Shown here: positions 1 through 6,559 of the stretch, piece after piece
Layout: every line of letters starts with the position of its first letter
Position numbering within the stretch: the stretch's first letter is position 1
Origin: CATOSP01 sp034422355
Lineage (GTDB): Bacteria; Chloroflexota; Dehalococcoidia; Lucifugimonadales; UBA3495
Reading direction: 5' to 3'
DNA: 24,824 nt
Assembly: GCA_034422355.1 (NCBI GenBank)
Contig: DAOUJS010000190.1
Coordinates: forward strand, 1 to 24,824
Made by a program: the position numbers and the translations under genes
The notes under the pieces: model-generated
What the model was told of the DNA's origin: nothing
The model's input: the letters and a program-made list of their open reading frames with translations, nothing else
The model's database searches: none

Positions 1-15
1 CTCGATACAATTTGG

Positions 16-194
16 CAGGCATTCCCTACACCTCCCCACGATGAAAGATTGCCTCCATTCTATCAATGCCTGCAATGCCTGTTTTTATCAAAAATAACCG
101 GACACAGTACTAGCCATTGCAGGCACCCATGATTGGCGCCATTGAAGGCGTCGAGGGACACCTTTGCAGCATTGCGTTCCCTGTTCTGCAATGC
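16..194. repeat. Cluster of short direct and inverted repeats in the leader region
   Basis: This is the only structure seen in the 332-bp non-coding start of the window. CAATGCCTG occurs twice in tandem (64-72, 73-81). The complement of its AATGCCTG core is at 16-23. An 11-bp perfect inverted repeat pairs 67-77 with 115-125. A further pair, GCATTGC at 169-175 and GCAATGC at 188-194, carries the same core. The second AATGCCTG (74-81) is followed by five T residues and could pair with 16-23, so part of this may be the terminator of a gene to the left. Alternatively it is a cluster of operator half-sites. The function is unknown. Confidence 0.5.
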
Positions 195-236
195 AAATGA
201 GTTGCTGCGAAAATGACGCTACCCTATCCGCTTTCC

Positions 237-265
237 TTGCCTACGCTCCCCGGTTAGGATACAGT
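237..265 (+). promoter_or_regulatory. Possible sigma-70 promoter for the first gene
   Basis: TTGCCT at 237-242 and TACAGT at 260-265 are separated by exactly 17 bp. The predicted transcript would start near 272, about 60 nt before the start codon at 333. The -35 is fair and the -10 is weak, so this is a tentative call. Confidence 0.3.
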
Positions 266-332
266 TTAGGTTGATCATCGCAGAGTTCAGCCGGGAATTG
301 ACATCCTCTCACTATGCAATCGGAGACGGGGA

Positions 333-1460
333 ATGCGCAAAACTACAGTCCTGATAATGATCGACGGGTTCGGCCCCGAGTACCTCGCGGTTTGCCCTAT
401 GCCCAACCTGCGGGCGTTGGCAGCAGACGGGTTGATGACGGAAGGCCGGGGGGTGATGCCCTCCGTCACCAACGTCAACAATGTTTCCCTAATTACATCC
501 AGCTATCCCCAAACTCACGGCATCACCTCCAACTACTGGTACAACCGCGACGCGGGTATCGAGACGTACATGGAGTCCGGGGAGTTCATCCGGGCAGAGA
601 CAATCTTCCAACGGGCTACGGCACAGGGGGCACGAAGCCTGCTGGTCACGGCCAAGGACAAGCTCCGCCGGCTGCTGGGCAATGGAGCAACGTTGAGCGT
701 CTCTTCAGAGCAGGCCCCAGAGTGGGTCGCAGCCTTGGCCGGAGACCCTCCCCCGGTCTATTCGCTGGAAGTCAACGAGTGGGTTATCAATGCGGCGGAC
801 CGCATCCTGGAGCGGGAGCATTACGACCTCGTGTATCTTGCCACGACCTACTACGCGATGCACACCTACGCCCCGGAGCAACCGGAGTCGTACCGCCACC
901 TGTCCTTGATTGATGGGGCCATTGGCAGGCTGGCAGACCATCTGGATGATCTTGACCTGCTGATCACCGCAGACCATGGCATGTCCGCCAAGAGCCGCAT
1001 GATTGACCTTCGATCCGAACTGGAGAAACACGGGATACGGTCCCAGGTCGTGCCGATCATCAAGGACATGTACACTGTCCACCACTCAAACTTGGGAGGG
1101 TGCATTTACGTGTACCTGGATGACCGTGACCGGAACGAGGCGGTGCAAGTCTTTGAAGCCTTGGACGGCGTTGACCGCGCCCTGCCCAGGGAAGCTGCAG
1201 CGGCAGAGTTTCACCTGATGCCGGAACGAGCCGGTGACCTGATGGTCCTGGGCGCTCCCGACGTAGTTTTCGGAGACCCACGGGAGGTTTCGATGCCGAC
1301 CTCCCTCCGCTCCCACGGTTCCCTTCACGAAGACCGGGTCCCGATCATAGCTTATGGCAGTGGCACGAAGGGGTTCGACTTCCGGGAGAACAAGGACCTG
1401 GGCCGGTTCGTGTTCGAACGGGTCTTAGGCCAGACCATAAGCCTAGAGACGACCCGATAG
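333..1460 (+). CDS. Phosphonoacetate hydrolase-like alkaline-phosphatase-superfamily enzyme
   Basis: The 375-residue protein is a metal-dependent hydrolase of the nucleotide pyrophosphatase/phosphodiesterase branch. It looks closest to phosphonoacetate hydrolase (PhnA), which cleaves the C-P bond of phosphonoacetate. Landmarks are MIDGFGPEY with Asp11, VMPSVTNVNN with the presumed nucleophile Thr46, VVTAKDKLR-like text near residue 103, TADHGM with Asp214/His215, AEFHLMPERAGD, and RSHGSLHE with His328. These match PhnA in order and spacing as I recall the family. The expected Asp four residues before His177 is Tyr173, so one metal site may be altered and the substrate is uncertain. There is no signal peptide, so it is probably cytoplasmic. 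A purine-rich GGAGACGGGG lies just before the ATG. thrB follows after 30 bp. No other phosphonate genes are visible. Confidence 0.82.
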   Translation: MRKTTVLIMIDGFGPEYLAVCPMPNLRALAADGLMTEGRGVMPSVTNVNNVSLITSSYPQTHGITSNYWYNRDAGIETYMESGEFIRAETIFQRATAQGARSLLVTAKDKLRRLLGNGATLSVSSEQAPEWVAALAGDPPPVYSLEVNEWVINAADRILEREHYDLVYLATTYYAMHTYAPEQPESYRHLSLIDGAIGRLADHLDDLDLLITADHGMSAKSRMIDLRSELEKHGIRSQVVPIIKDMYTVHHSNLGGCIYVYLDDRDRNEAVQVFEALDGVDRALPREAAAAEFHLMPERAGDLMVLGAPDVVFGDPREVSMPTSLRSHGSLHEDRVPIIAYGSGTKGFDFRENKDLGRFVFERVLGQTISLETTR

Positions 1461-1490
1461 GGAAGGTCTGGTCCCTCAGGACTGTCTGGA

Positions 1491-2441
1491 ATGTCAGATA
1501 CCGCCTCCATAACCGCGCCCATCCGCGTCAAGGCTCCGGCGACCACCGCCAACCTCGGGCCGGGATTTGACTGCCTGGGACTGGCACTTGACCTCTGGAA
1601 CACGTTGGAGGTCTATCCGGCTAAACTCGGCAATGACGGCGATCCGCTGGTCCATATCATCGGAGAGGGCGTGGACGAGGCGCCAAGCGACGACACCAAC
1701 CTCGTGTACCGCTCGATGATGTTCCTTTTCCACGAGGCGGACAGAAAGATGCCGCCGGTCAGGCTGGTCTGCCGCAACGAGATACCCTTCGCCCGCGGGT
1801 TAGGCAGCAGCGCCGCTGCCATCGCCGGAGGTCTGGCCTCGGCCAATGCCATGTGCTCTCGCATGTTTACCCCCAACGAACTGCTGGAGATGGCAGCTAC
1901 CATCGAGGGGCACCCGGACAATGTTGCCGCGGCGGTACTGGGCGGCCTACAATTGGTGGTCACCGACCAGCAGCAGCTATACACCGCTCCCATAGCGCTC
2001 CCGCCTGAGCTTCACGCCGTCCTGTTCATACCGGAGCGCCGCATCGCTACCGCCGATGCCCGTGCTGCGCTGCCCGCCACAGTGCCCTTGGCCGACGCTG
2101 TGAGCAATGTGGGCCGCGCCGCACTGCTGGTGGCGGGCATGGCCACCAACCATCCTGAGTATCTGTCGATTGCCACCGAGGACAAGCTCCACCAGCCATA
2201 TCGGCAGAAACTGTTCCCGGCCATGAAGCTCTTGTTCCAGGCGGCGCGGGACGCCGGGGCATTGGGCGTGTTCCTGTCCGGCAGCGGCTCCACCGTGCTG
2301 GCCCTGACCAAGGGACGGGAGATGACCGTAGCCTACGAAATGGCCGAGGCGGCGCGGCAGGCAAACGTCGAAGGGCAATTGAAGGTTGTCCAGCCAGCCG
2401 TCATGGGCGCACATGTAGTAGATTTGGGCCAGTCAACGTAG
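1491..2441 (+). CDS. thrB: Homoserine kinase
   Basis: This 316-residue GHMP-family kinase phosphorylates homoserine to O-phosphohomoserine, the substrate of threonine synthase. Visible family motifs are KAPATTANLGPGFDCLG (residues 14-30), the phosphate-binding loop PFARGLGSSAAAIAGG (99-114), EGHPDN (139-144), and the C-terminal GVFLSGSGST segment near residue 262. The length is normal for ThrB. Only a weak ribosome site (AGGA about 10 nt upstream) precedes the ATG. The next gene begins 20 nt after the stop, and lysC of the same aspartate pathway lies one gene further on, which supports the assignment. The enzyme is cytoplasmic. Confidence 0.95.
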   Translation: MSDTASITAPIRVKAPATTANLGPGFDCLGLALDLWNTLEVYPAKLGNDGDPLVHIIGEGVDEAPSDDTNLVYRSMMFLFHEADRKMPPVRLVCRNEIPFARGLGSSAAAIAGGLASANAMCSRMFTPNELLEMAATIEGHPDNVAAAVLGGLQLVVTDQQQLYTAPIALPPELHAVLFIPERRIATADARAALPATVPLADAVSNVGRAALLVAGMATNHPEYLSIATEDKLHQPYRQKLFPAMKLLFQAARDAGALGVFLSGSGSTVLALTKGREMTVAYEMAEAARQANVEGQLKVVQPAVMGAHVVDLGQST

Positions 2442-2461
2442 TATGGCTGGGACCAGCACAA

Positions 2462-3058
2462 TTGGATAACCGAGAACGTCAAACGGAAGATACGAGGGAA
2501 TCTGTTTGGAGCATACTATCCCGGTGGAAAACCGCATACTTCACCTTGTTCGCCATTCAGAACATAGCGGGCATCACTCTGTTATGCTGGTATGAAATTG
2601 CCCTGAGGACTACGGACAGCACCGCCGAGACCGCCTTGGCAATCGCCAAAGGCATAGGGTTAATCGGCGCGGGGTCGGCTACCACGGCCATAACTCTCAT
2701 AGAGACAGCGAGGTCGATCATGGTTATAGCAGCAAGTTTGGAGGCCTGGCTCAAGAGAAGGGAAGAAGCAAGGATAGAAAGTCGGGTCGCTGAAGCGACC
2801 GAGCGAGTGACCGAGCGAGTGACCGAGCAAGTGACCGAGCGAGTGACCGAGCAAGTGACCGAGCAAGTGACCGAGCAAGTGACTGAGCAAGTGACTGAGC
2901 GAGTGACCACGCAAGTCCACCGGGCATGGTCTGAGTGGAACCAAAGGCGGATGGAGGCTGAGGCTAACGGGGAATCCTTCGACGAATCGCCACCCGACTT
3001 CAGCCAGACGGGACCGACGGATGCAGGCCAATCTTCCACGCTGCACAACAATACGTAG
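2462..3058 (+). CDS. Membrane protein with a (VTEQ/R)n repeat stalk, function unknown
   Basis: The predicted product has 198 residues. The only plausible start in frame after the previous stop is TTG at 2462. An ATG at 2443 is in another frame and stops at once. Two hydrophobic segments are visible (about 25-48 and 58-82), then a charged helix, then nine consecutive VTE[Q/R]-type tetrapeptides (about residues 116-151) and a polar tail rich in E, S and P. The repeat region is probably helical, but a strict four-residue period is unlike a classic heptad coiled coil. The family is not recognised. The gene sits between thrB and lysC and ends 12 nt before lysC, so it is probably co-transcribed. 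Its position looks like an insertion into an amino-acid operon. Confidence 0.72.
   Translation: MDNRERQTEDTRESVWSILSRWKTAYFTLFAIQNIAGITLLCWYEIALRTTDSTAETALAIAKGIGLIGAGSATTAITLIETARSIMVIAASLEAWLKRREEARIESRVAEATERVTERVTEQVTERVTEQVTEQVTEQVTEQVTERVTTQVHRAWSEWNQRRMEAEANGESFDESPPDFSQTGPTDAGQSSTLHNNT
2807..2914 (+). repeat. 12-bp in-frame tandem repeat, nine units
   Basis: Nine 12-bp units of consensus GTGACCGAGCAA run head to tail, encoding VTEQ or VTER, and a degenerate half unit precedes them. Variation is confined to a CAA/CGA codon change and C/T at a silent site, with the last unit diverged (VTTQ). The high unit identity suggests recent slippage, so copy number may vary between strains. Confidence 0.95.
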
Positions 3059-3070
3059 GAGAATCCCAGT

Positions 3071-4312
3071 TTGCCCCTGATCGTGCAGAAATATGGTGGA
3101 AGCTCGGTAGCCAACGCAGATAGAATCAAGAATGTGGCGTCCCGCATCGCCAGTTCCAGGGACTCCGGCGTGGACGTAGTGGCCGTGGTCTCGGCTATGG
3201 GCGATACTACCGACGATCTCATCGACCTGGCCCGTTCCGTTAGCCCACATCCCGACGCCAGGGAGTTAGACTTGCTCCTCTCCACCGGGGAATTGGTGTC
3301 CTGCACCCTGCTCACGATGGCCCTGCGCACCCTGGGATACCGTGCCATCAGCCTCAGCGGGGAGCAGGCTGGAATCCACACCGATACTACCTACGGTAAG
3401 GCCCGCATCAGCCGCATCGACACTGCCAGAGTTAAACGGGAGTTGGATAAGGGCCAGCTAATCGTCGTCGCCGGTTTCCAGGGCATCACCGACGATCTGG
3501 ATGTTACTACCCTGGGCCGTGGCGGCTCCGACACCACGGCCGTCGCATTGGCCGCTGCGATGTACGCGGACCGTTGCGAGATCTACACCGACGTTGATGG
3601 CATCTACACCGCTGATCCCCGGTTGGCCCCGGACGCGCGCAAGCTGAAGGATATCGGCTACCAGGAGATGCTGGAGCTCGCCAGCTACGGCGCAAAGATG
3701 CACCCTCGATCCATAGAGCTTGGGATGGTGTACAAGGTCCCAATCTACGTTGCTTCCAGCTTCAACGACACTCCCGGAACCTTGATACACCAAGGGCCGG
3801 ACGAGGACCCCGTGGAAGATAGAGTTAGAGTAACCGGAATAGCCTGCAACACCAACGTTGCCAAAATCACCGTCCGGTCCGTCGTCGACCGCCCCGGGAT
3901 TGCCGCCGCGCTGTTCGAGCCGTTGGCCCAGGTGGGGGTGAATGTGGACACCATCGTCCAGAACACCAGCCCAAGCCCCATCGGAGACCGGCGGACCACC
4001 GACATCAGCTTCACCGTCAGCCGCACCGACCTGCCCGGAGCGCTCCGGCAGGTTGAGACGGTGCTGGAAGAACTGGGCGCCGACGGGGTGATCACCGATT
4101 CCTCCCTCGCCTCGGTCAGTATCGTAGGGTCCGGGATGCAGAACACTCCCGGCTACGCCTCCCGGATGTTCCGCGCACTGGCCGACGGCGGGATAAACAT
4201 CGATATGATCACCACCTCCGAGATTCGCATCTCCTGCATTATCAACGAGTCCCAGGTAGGTGAGGCGGTGCAACTCCTCCACCGGGGCTTCCAGCTAGAG
4301 GAGGACCACTAA
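3071..4312 (+). CDS. lysC: Aspartate kinase
   Basis: The 413-residue enzyme phosphorylates aspartate in the first committed step to lysine, threonine and methionine. The N-terminal kinase domain shows KYGGSSVANADRI (7-19), VVSAMGDTTDDL (39-50), the TTLGRGGSDTTA nucleotide site (146-157) and YTDVDGIYTADPR (172-184). Two ACT regulatory domains follow (about 262-325 and 345-410). These normally bind lysine and/or threonine for feedback control, so this is a monofunctional regulated kinase. The start is TTG at 3071, preceded by GGAG at a spacing of about 9 nt. The length fits the family. The context with thrB supports an aspartate-pathway operon. It is cytoplasmic. Confidence 0.96.
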   Translation: MPLIVQKYGGSSVANADRIKNVASRIASSRDSGVDVVAVVSAMGDTTDDLIDLARSVSPHPDARELDLLLSTGELVSCTLLTMALRTLGYRAISLSGEQAGIHTDTTYGKARISRIDTARVKRELDKGQLIVVAGFQGITDDLDVTTLGRGGSDTTAVALAAAMYADRCEIYTDVDGIYTADPRLAPDARKLKDIGYQEMLELASYGAKMHPRSIELGMVYKVPIYVASSFNDTPGTLIHQGPDEDPVEDRVRVTGIACNTNVAKITVRSVVDRPGIAAALFEPLAQVGVNVDTIVQNTSPSPIGDRRTTDISFTVSRTDLPGALRQVETVLEELGADGVITDSSLASVSIVGSGMQNTPGYASRMFRALADGGINIDMITTSEIRISCIINESQVGEAVQLLHRGFQLEEDH

Positions 4313-4319
4313 AGAGATC

Positions 4320-5048
4320 TTGGCGGACCAAGCCGTCTTCCTGTCAGTCATCATCCCCGTCTTCAACGAAGAACCACGCATACAGAACACCCTGGATCAT
4401 GCCTTAGCATACCTTGAGTGTTTCCCCCATCCCTGGGAGTTGGTGCTGGCCGATGACGGCAGCCAGGACGCATCTAGAGAATTGATCGCCCCCTACTTGG
4501 CCCGGTATCCCAACGTCCGGCTGCTCACCCTGCCCCACCGAGGCAAGGGATGGGCGGTAAAGCAGGGTATATTGGCCGCGACGGGCCGGTTTCGCCTCAT
4601 GTCCGACGCCGACCTCTCGGTTCCCATTGAACAAGTGGACCGTCTGCTGGAGGCGGCATCGCAGGGCGTGGACGTGGTGCTGGGGTCGAGGGAGGTAGAG
4701 GGCGCCCGGCGCATCGGCGAGCCCGAGTCCCGCCACGTCATGGGGCGGGCCTACAACCTGCTGGTGCGGCTGCTGGCTGTTCCTGATCTCAAGGATACCC
4801 AATGCGGGTTCAAGTGCTACCGGGGAGAGGCTGTTCCCATACTGTTCGGCGCACAGACCCTGGATGGATTCGGCTTCGACGTAGAGGTACTGTATCTGGC
4901 CCGCAAGTCCGGCATGACCATGCGCGAGGTTGGAGTAGACTGGCGCTACAGAGAGCACAGTAAGGTCCGGCCCGTCCGCGACGCGCTGAGAATGGGCATT
5001 GACCTGTTCAGGATGCGCTGGCGGCACCGTAACGCGGCCAGATTCTGA
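4320..5048 (+). CDS. Family 2 glycosyltransferase, dolichyl-phosphate glucosyltransferase type
   Basis: The 242-residue protein has a single GT-A domain. It shows SVIIPVFNEEPRI (9-21), the nucleotide-sugar ADDGSQD segment (44-50), HRGKGWAVKQG (73-83) and the metal-binding DAD within MSDADLS (94-100). The later DTQCGFKCYRG and GFDVEVLYLA blocks are typical of the Alg5/DPM-like group, which transfers a sugar from a nucleotide donor to a polyprenyl phosphate. No transmembrane segment is visible, so it probably acts at the inner face of the membrane. The start is TTG at 4320, 7 nt after the lysC stop, with a weak AAAGAG ribosome site. It is likely the last gene of the operon. The acceptor and sugar cannot be told from the sequence. 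Confidence 0.88.
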   Translation: MADQAVFLSVIIPVFNEEPRIQNTLDHALAYLECFPHPWELVLADDGSQDASRELIAPYLARYPNVRLLTLPHRGKGWAVKQGILAATGRFRLMSDADLSVPIEQVDRLLEAASQGVDVVLGSREVEGARRIGEPESRHVMGRAYNLLVRLLAVPDLKDTQCGFKCYRGEAVPILFGAQTLDGFGFDVEVLYLARKSGMTMREVGVDWRYREHSKVRPVRDALRMGIDLFRMRWRHRNAARF

Positions 5049-5086
5049 GCCTTCGACACTGGCATCCGATCATCGGTCTTTCCCCT

Positions 5087-5146
5087 GCAGTACGGACCCT
5101 CAGCGGCCGCACCGCCCATACGAGTATGGGGCGATATTCCCAGTCA
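5087..5146 (+). repeat. Coding-like repeat element, copy A
   Basis: This 60-bp block matches the complement of 8811-8873. A 17-bp stretch (5093-5109) is identical, and about 42 of 60 aligned positions match overall with one 3-bp gap. Read in frame with the TPR gene downstream it gives RTLSGR, then SMGRYSQS. The other copy gives RTLSGR and SMGRRSQS. In the SMGRxSQS part, six of the seven codon differences are silent third-position changes; the seventh is the variable residue. It therefore looks like diverged coding sequence. Whether it is translated, a gene remnant or a dispersed repeat is unknown. Confidence 0.7.
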
Positions 5147-5165
5147 GAATTCGCAGCCAAAAGTA

Positions 5166-5194
5166 TTGACTGGCGGCGTGCCGATGGTGTAACA
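5166..5194 (+). promoter_or_regulatory. Possible promoter for the TPR gene
   Basis: TTGACT at 5166-5171 is followed after 16-17 bp by TGTAAC/GTAACA at about 5188-5194. It lies about 105 nt before the preferred start at 5300. The -35 is good and the -10 only fair. It is the best candidate in the 251-bp gap 5049-5299. Confidence 0.35.
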
Positions 5195-5299
5195 AAATGT
5201 CCCAGCAAACATAAGCTCGCTCGCCGGCTGCTTCGTGTTGAATCGAGGTGGAAACTTCGCCCGGGGATGCCCGCGAGCTGCATACATGGTGGAGAGAGG

Positions 5300-6088
5300 A
5301 TGAGTGCGGAGCTGATTGGATCAGCAGTAGGCCCGAAAACCAAGAAAGACCTCAGCCACGACGCAATCGCGCTGGCGCTAAAAGGCGAATGGGAACAGGC
5401 CGCCAGCCTGAACCGGACAATTCTGGAGTCCTTTGACAATGACGTCGAAGCGATGAACCGGTTGGGTAAGGCTTTGATGGAGCTTGGAGAGTATACCGAG
5501 GCCAGAGACGTTCTGGACCAGGTGACTCGCATCGCCCCCTACAACGGCATTGCCAAGAAGAACCTGGCCCGGTTGGAGCAGTTGCAGAGTGTGCCGGTCT
5601 CGAGCAGGCAGATGCGCAAAGCCGCGGGAGCGCCCCAGCGTTTCATCGAAGAGAGCGGCAAGTCGGGGACCACGGTGTTGGTCAAGCCCGCCGGGCCCCA
5701 TGTGACCGCCAGGGTCGCGCCCAGCGATCCCCTGGAACTGGTGGTGGAAAACGACGCCATCAATGTCTATACCCGGGAAGACGAGTATCTGGGACGGGTC
5801 GAGCCCAAGCTGGGCCGGCGACTCCTGCGCCTGATCTACGGCGGCAACCGATATGAGAGCGCCGTTGTCGGAGTACACGGCCAGAGCATTTCCATTATCA
5901 TCTGGGAGACCTTCCGCCACCGCAGTCTCCATAACGTCTGCTCCTTTCCTATCCGTACCAGGGATGAGCGTCCGGTTTACCTCAGCGAGACCTTGGCGCG
6001 TTACACGCGCGACGACGGTCTGGACGATGATGATGACGAGGATGAGGCGGAGGAAGACGAGGACCTGGACGAGGACTGGAACGAGTAG
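5300..6088 (+). CDS. TPR protein with a possible HIRAN-like domain and an acidic tail
   Basis: From ATG 5300 the product has 262 residues. This start is chosen because GGTGGAGAGAGG lies just upstream and the TPR fold begins soon after. The frame is open to ATG 5126 and beyond, which would add 58 residues. Residues about 17-95 form two to three TPR-like helix pairs (ALKGEWEQA, GKALMELGEYTEARDVLDQ). Residues about 143-195 contain NDAINVYTRE, EYLGRV and RYESAVVGV, resembling the HIRAN pattern of a DNA- or chromatin-associated fold. This is tentative. Residues 239-262 are almost all Asp and Glu. There is no signal peptide or membrane segment. A role as a cytoplasmic adaptor or nucleic-acid-associated protein is an inference. 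Confidence 0.82.
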   Translation: MSAELIGSAVGPKTKKDLSHDAIALALKGEWEQAASLNRTILESFDNDVEAMNRLGKALMELGEYTEARDVLDQVTRIAPYNGIAKKNLARLEQLQSVPVSSRQMRKAAGAPQRFIEESGKSGTTVLVKPAGPHVTARVAPSDPLELVVENDAINVYTREDEYLGRVEPKLGRRLLRLIYGGNRYESAVVGVHGQSISIIIWETFRHRSLHNVCSFPIRTRDERPVYLSETLARYTRDDGLDDDDDEDEAEEDEDLDEDWNE

Positions 6089-6101
6089 CCCTCCACTTCA
6101 T

Positions 6102-6256
6102 AACCGGACCGGACCCGTCCGTTGTACGTCCTTGTTGGATCGACTCTTGCGGAAACGGTCCGGTTTCCTCACCTATAGGACCTCAACGGAAGTCAGCCAC
6201 TCTCCAGCAATTCTTGCTGGCACCCCGCTGGTTTGACCAGTTAACCCCCGTTGAGG
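6102..6256. other. Intergenic region with nested inverted repeats, possible structured RNA
   Basis: A 10-bp perfect stem joins 6102-6111 and 6156-6165. A 9-bp perfect stem joins 6181-6189 and 6248-6256. Inside the second lie two short hairpins, 6204-6210/6214-6220 (7 bp, 3-nt loop) and 6228-6232/6236-6240 (5 bp, 3-nt loop). Together the last three make a three-way-junction-like fold. No U-run follows, so a simple terminator is unlikely. No known RNA family was recognised, and the strand is undetermined. This is part of the 471-bp gap 6089-6559. Confidence 0.4.
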
Positions 6257-6353
6257 AACACCTTTGATCCCGGCGGCAGCCTCCAGACCGGGGCCGCTGC
6301 CTCTTCCTCCAGTGTTCCCTTTCTCCCCTTCCCGATAGAGATTCTGCTCGTCC

Positions 6354-6380
6354 CGGAAGTTAACTCTATGTTAACTTCCG
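6354..6380. promoter_or_regulatory. Perfect 11-bp dyad, candidate operator upstream of yacL
   Basis: CGGAAGTTAAC at 6354-6364 is repeated as its exact complement at 6370-6380 with a 5-bp spacer, centred on 6367. The right arm overlaps the predicted -35 box of the yacL promoter. That is the usual position for a repressor site. As RNA it could form only a short hairpin without a U-run. The binding protein is unknown. Confidence 0.55.
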
Positions 6381-6399
6381 ATATTGTGTGGATTATGTT
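6371..6399 (+). promoter_or_regulatory. Possible yacL promoter
   Basis: TTAACT at 6371-6376 and TATGTT at 6394-6399 are 17 bp apart. Transcription would begin near 6406, about 150 nt before yacL. The -35 box lies within the right arm of the perfect dyad at 6354-6380. Confidence 0.4.
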
Positions 6400-6559
6400 A
6401 CTCTAACGCTGGGAAATTCCCTAGTCGAGAACGTTGCTCTATGACCAGTGCGGGGCCGGATTGGCCATCGAGGATTCGTATCGCAGTAGGAACAAATGGG
6501 CCACCTGCGCTGGGGAATTCCGGCAGGCTTGAGCGCTGCCAGTAAGGAGGTAGAAGCTC

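Noticed and set aside
2807..2914. CRISPR-like array
   Set aside because: Units are 12 bp, contiguous and in frame, with no spacers.
2557..3381. 274-residue minus-strand frame over the repeat gene and lysC
   Set aside because: It reads the complement of the VTEQ repeat (VTCS-like units) and overlaps lysC, which is certain.
5126..5299. N-terminal extension of the TPR gene from ATG 5126
   Set aside because: It has no ribosome site and a candidate promoter lies inside it; ATG 5300 has a good site. It is kept open because the extension carries the shared element.
6181..6256. tRNA gene (76 nt with closing stem)
   Set aside because: There is no D-loop, anticodon arm or T-loop consensus in the right places, and the closing stem is 9 bp with long joins.
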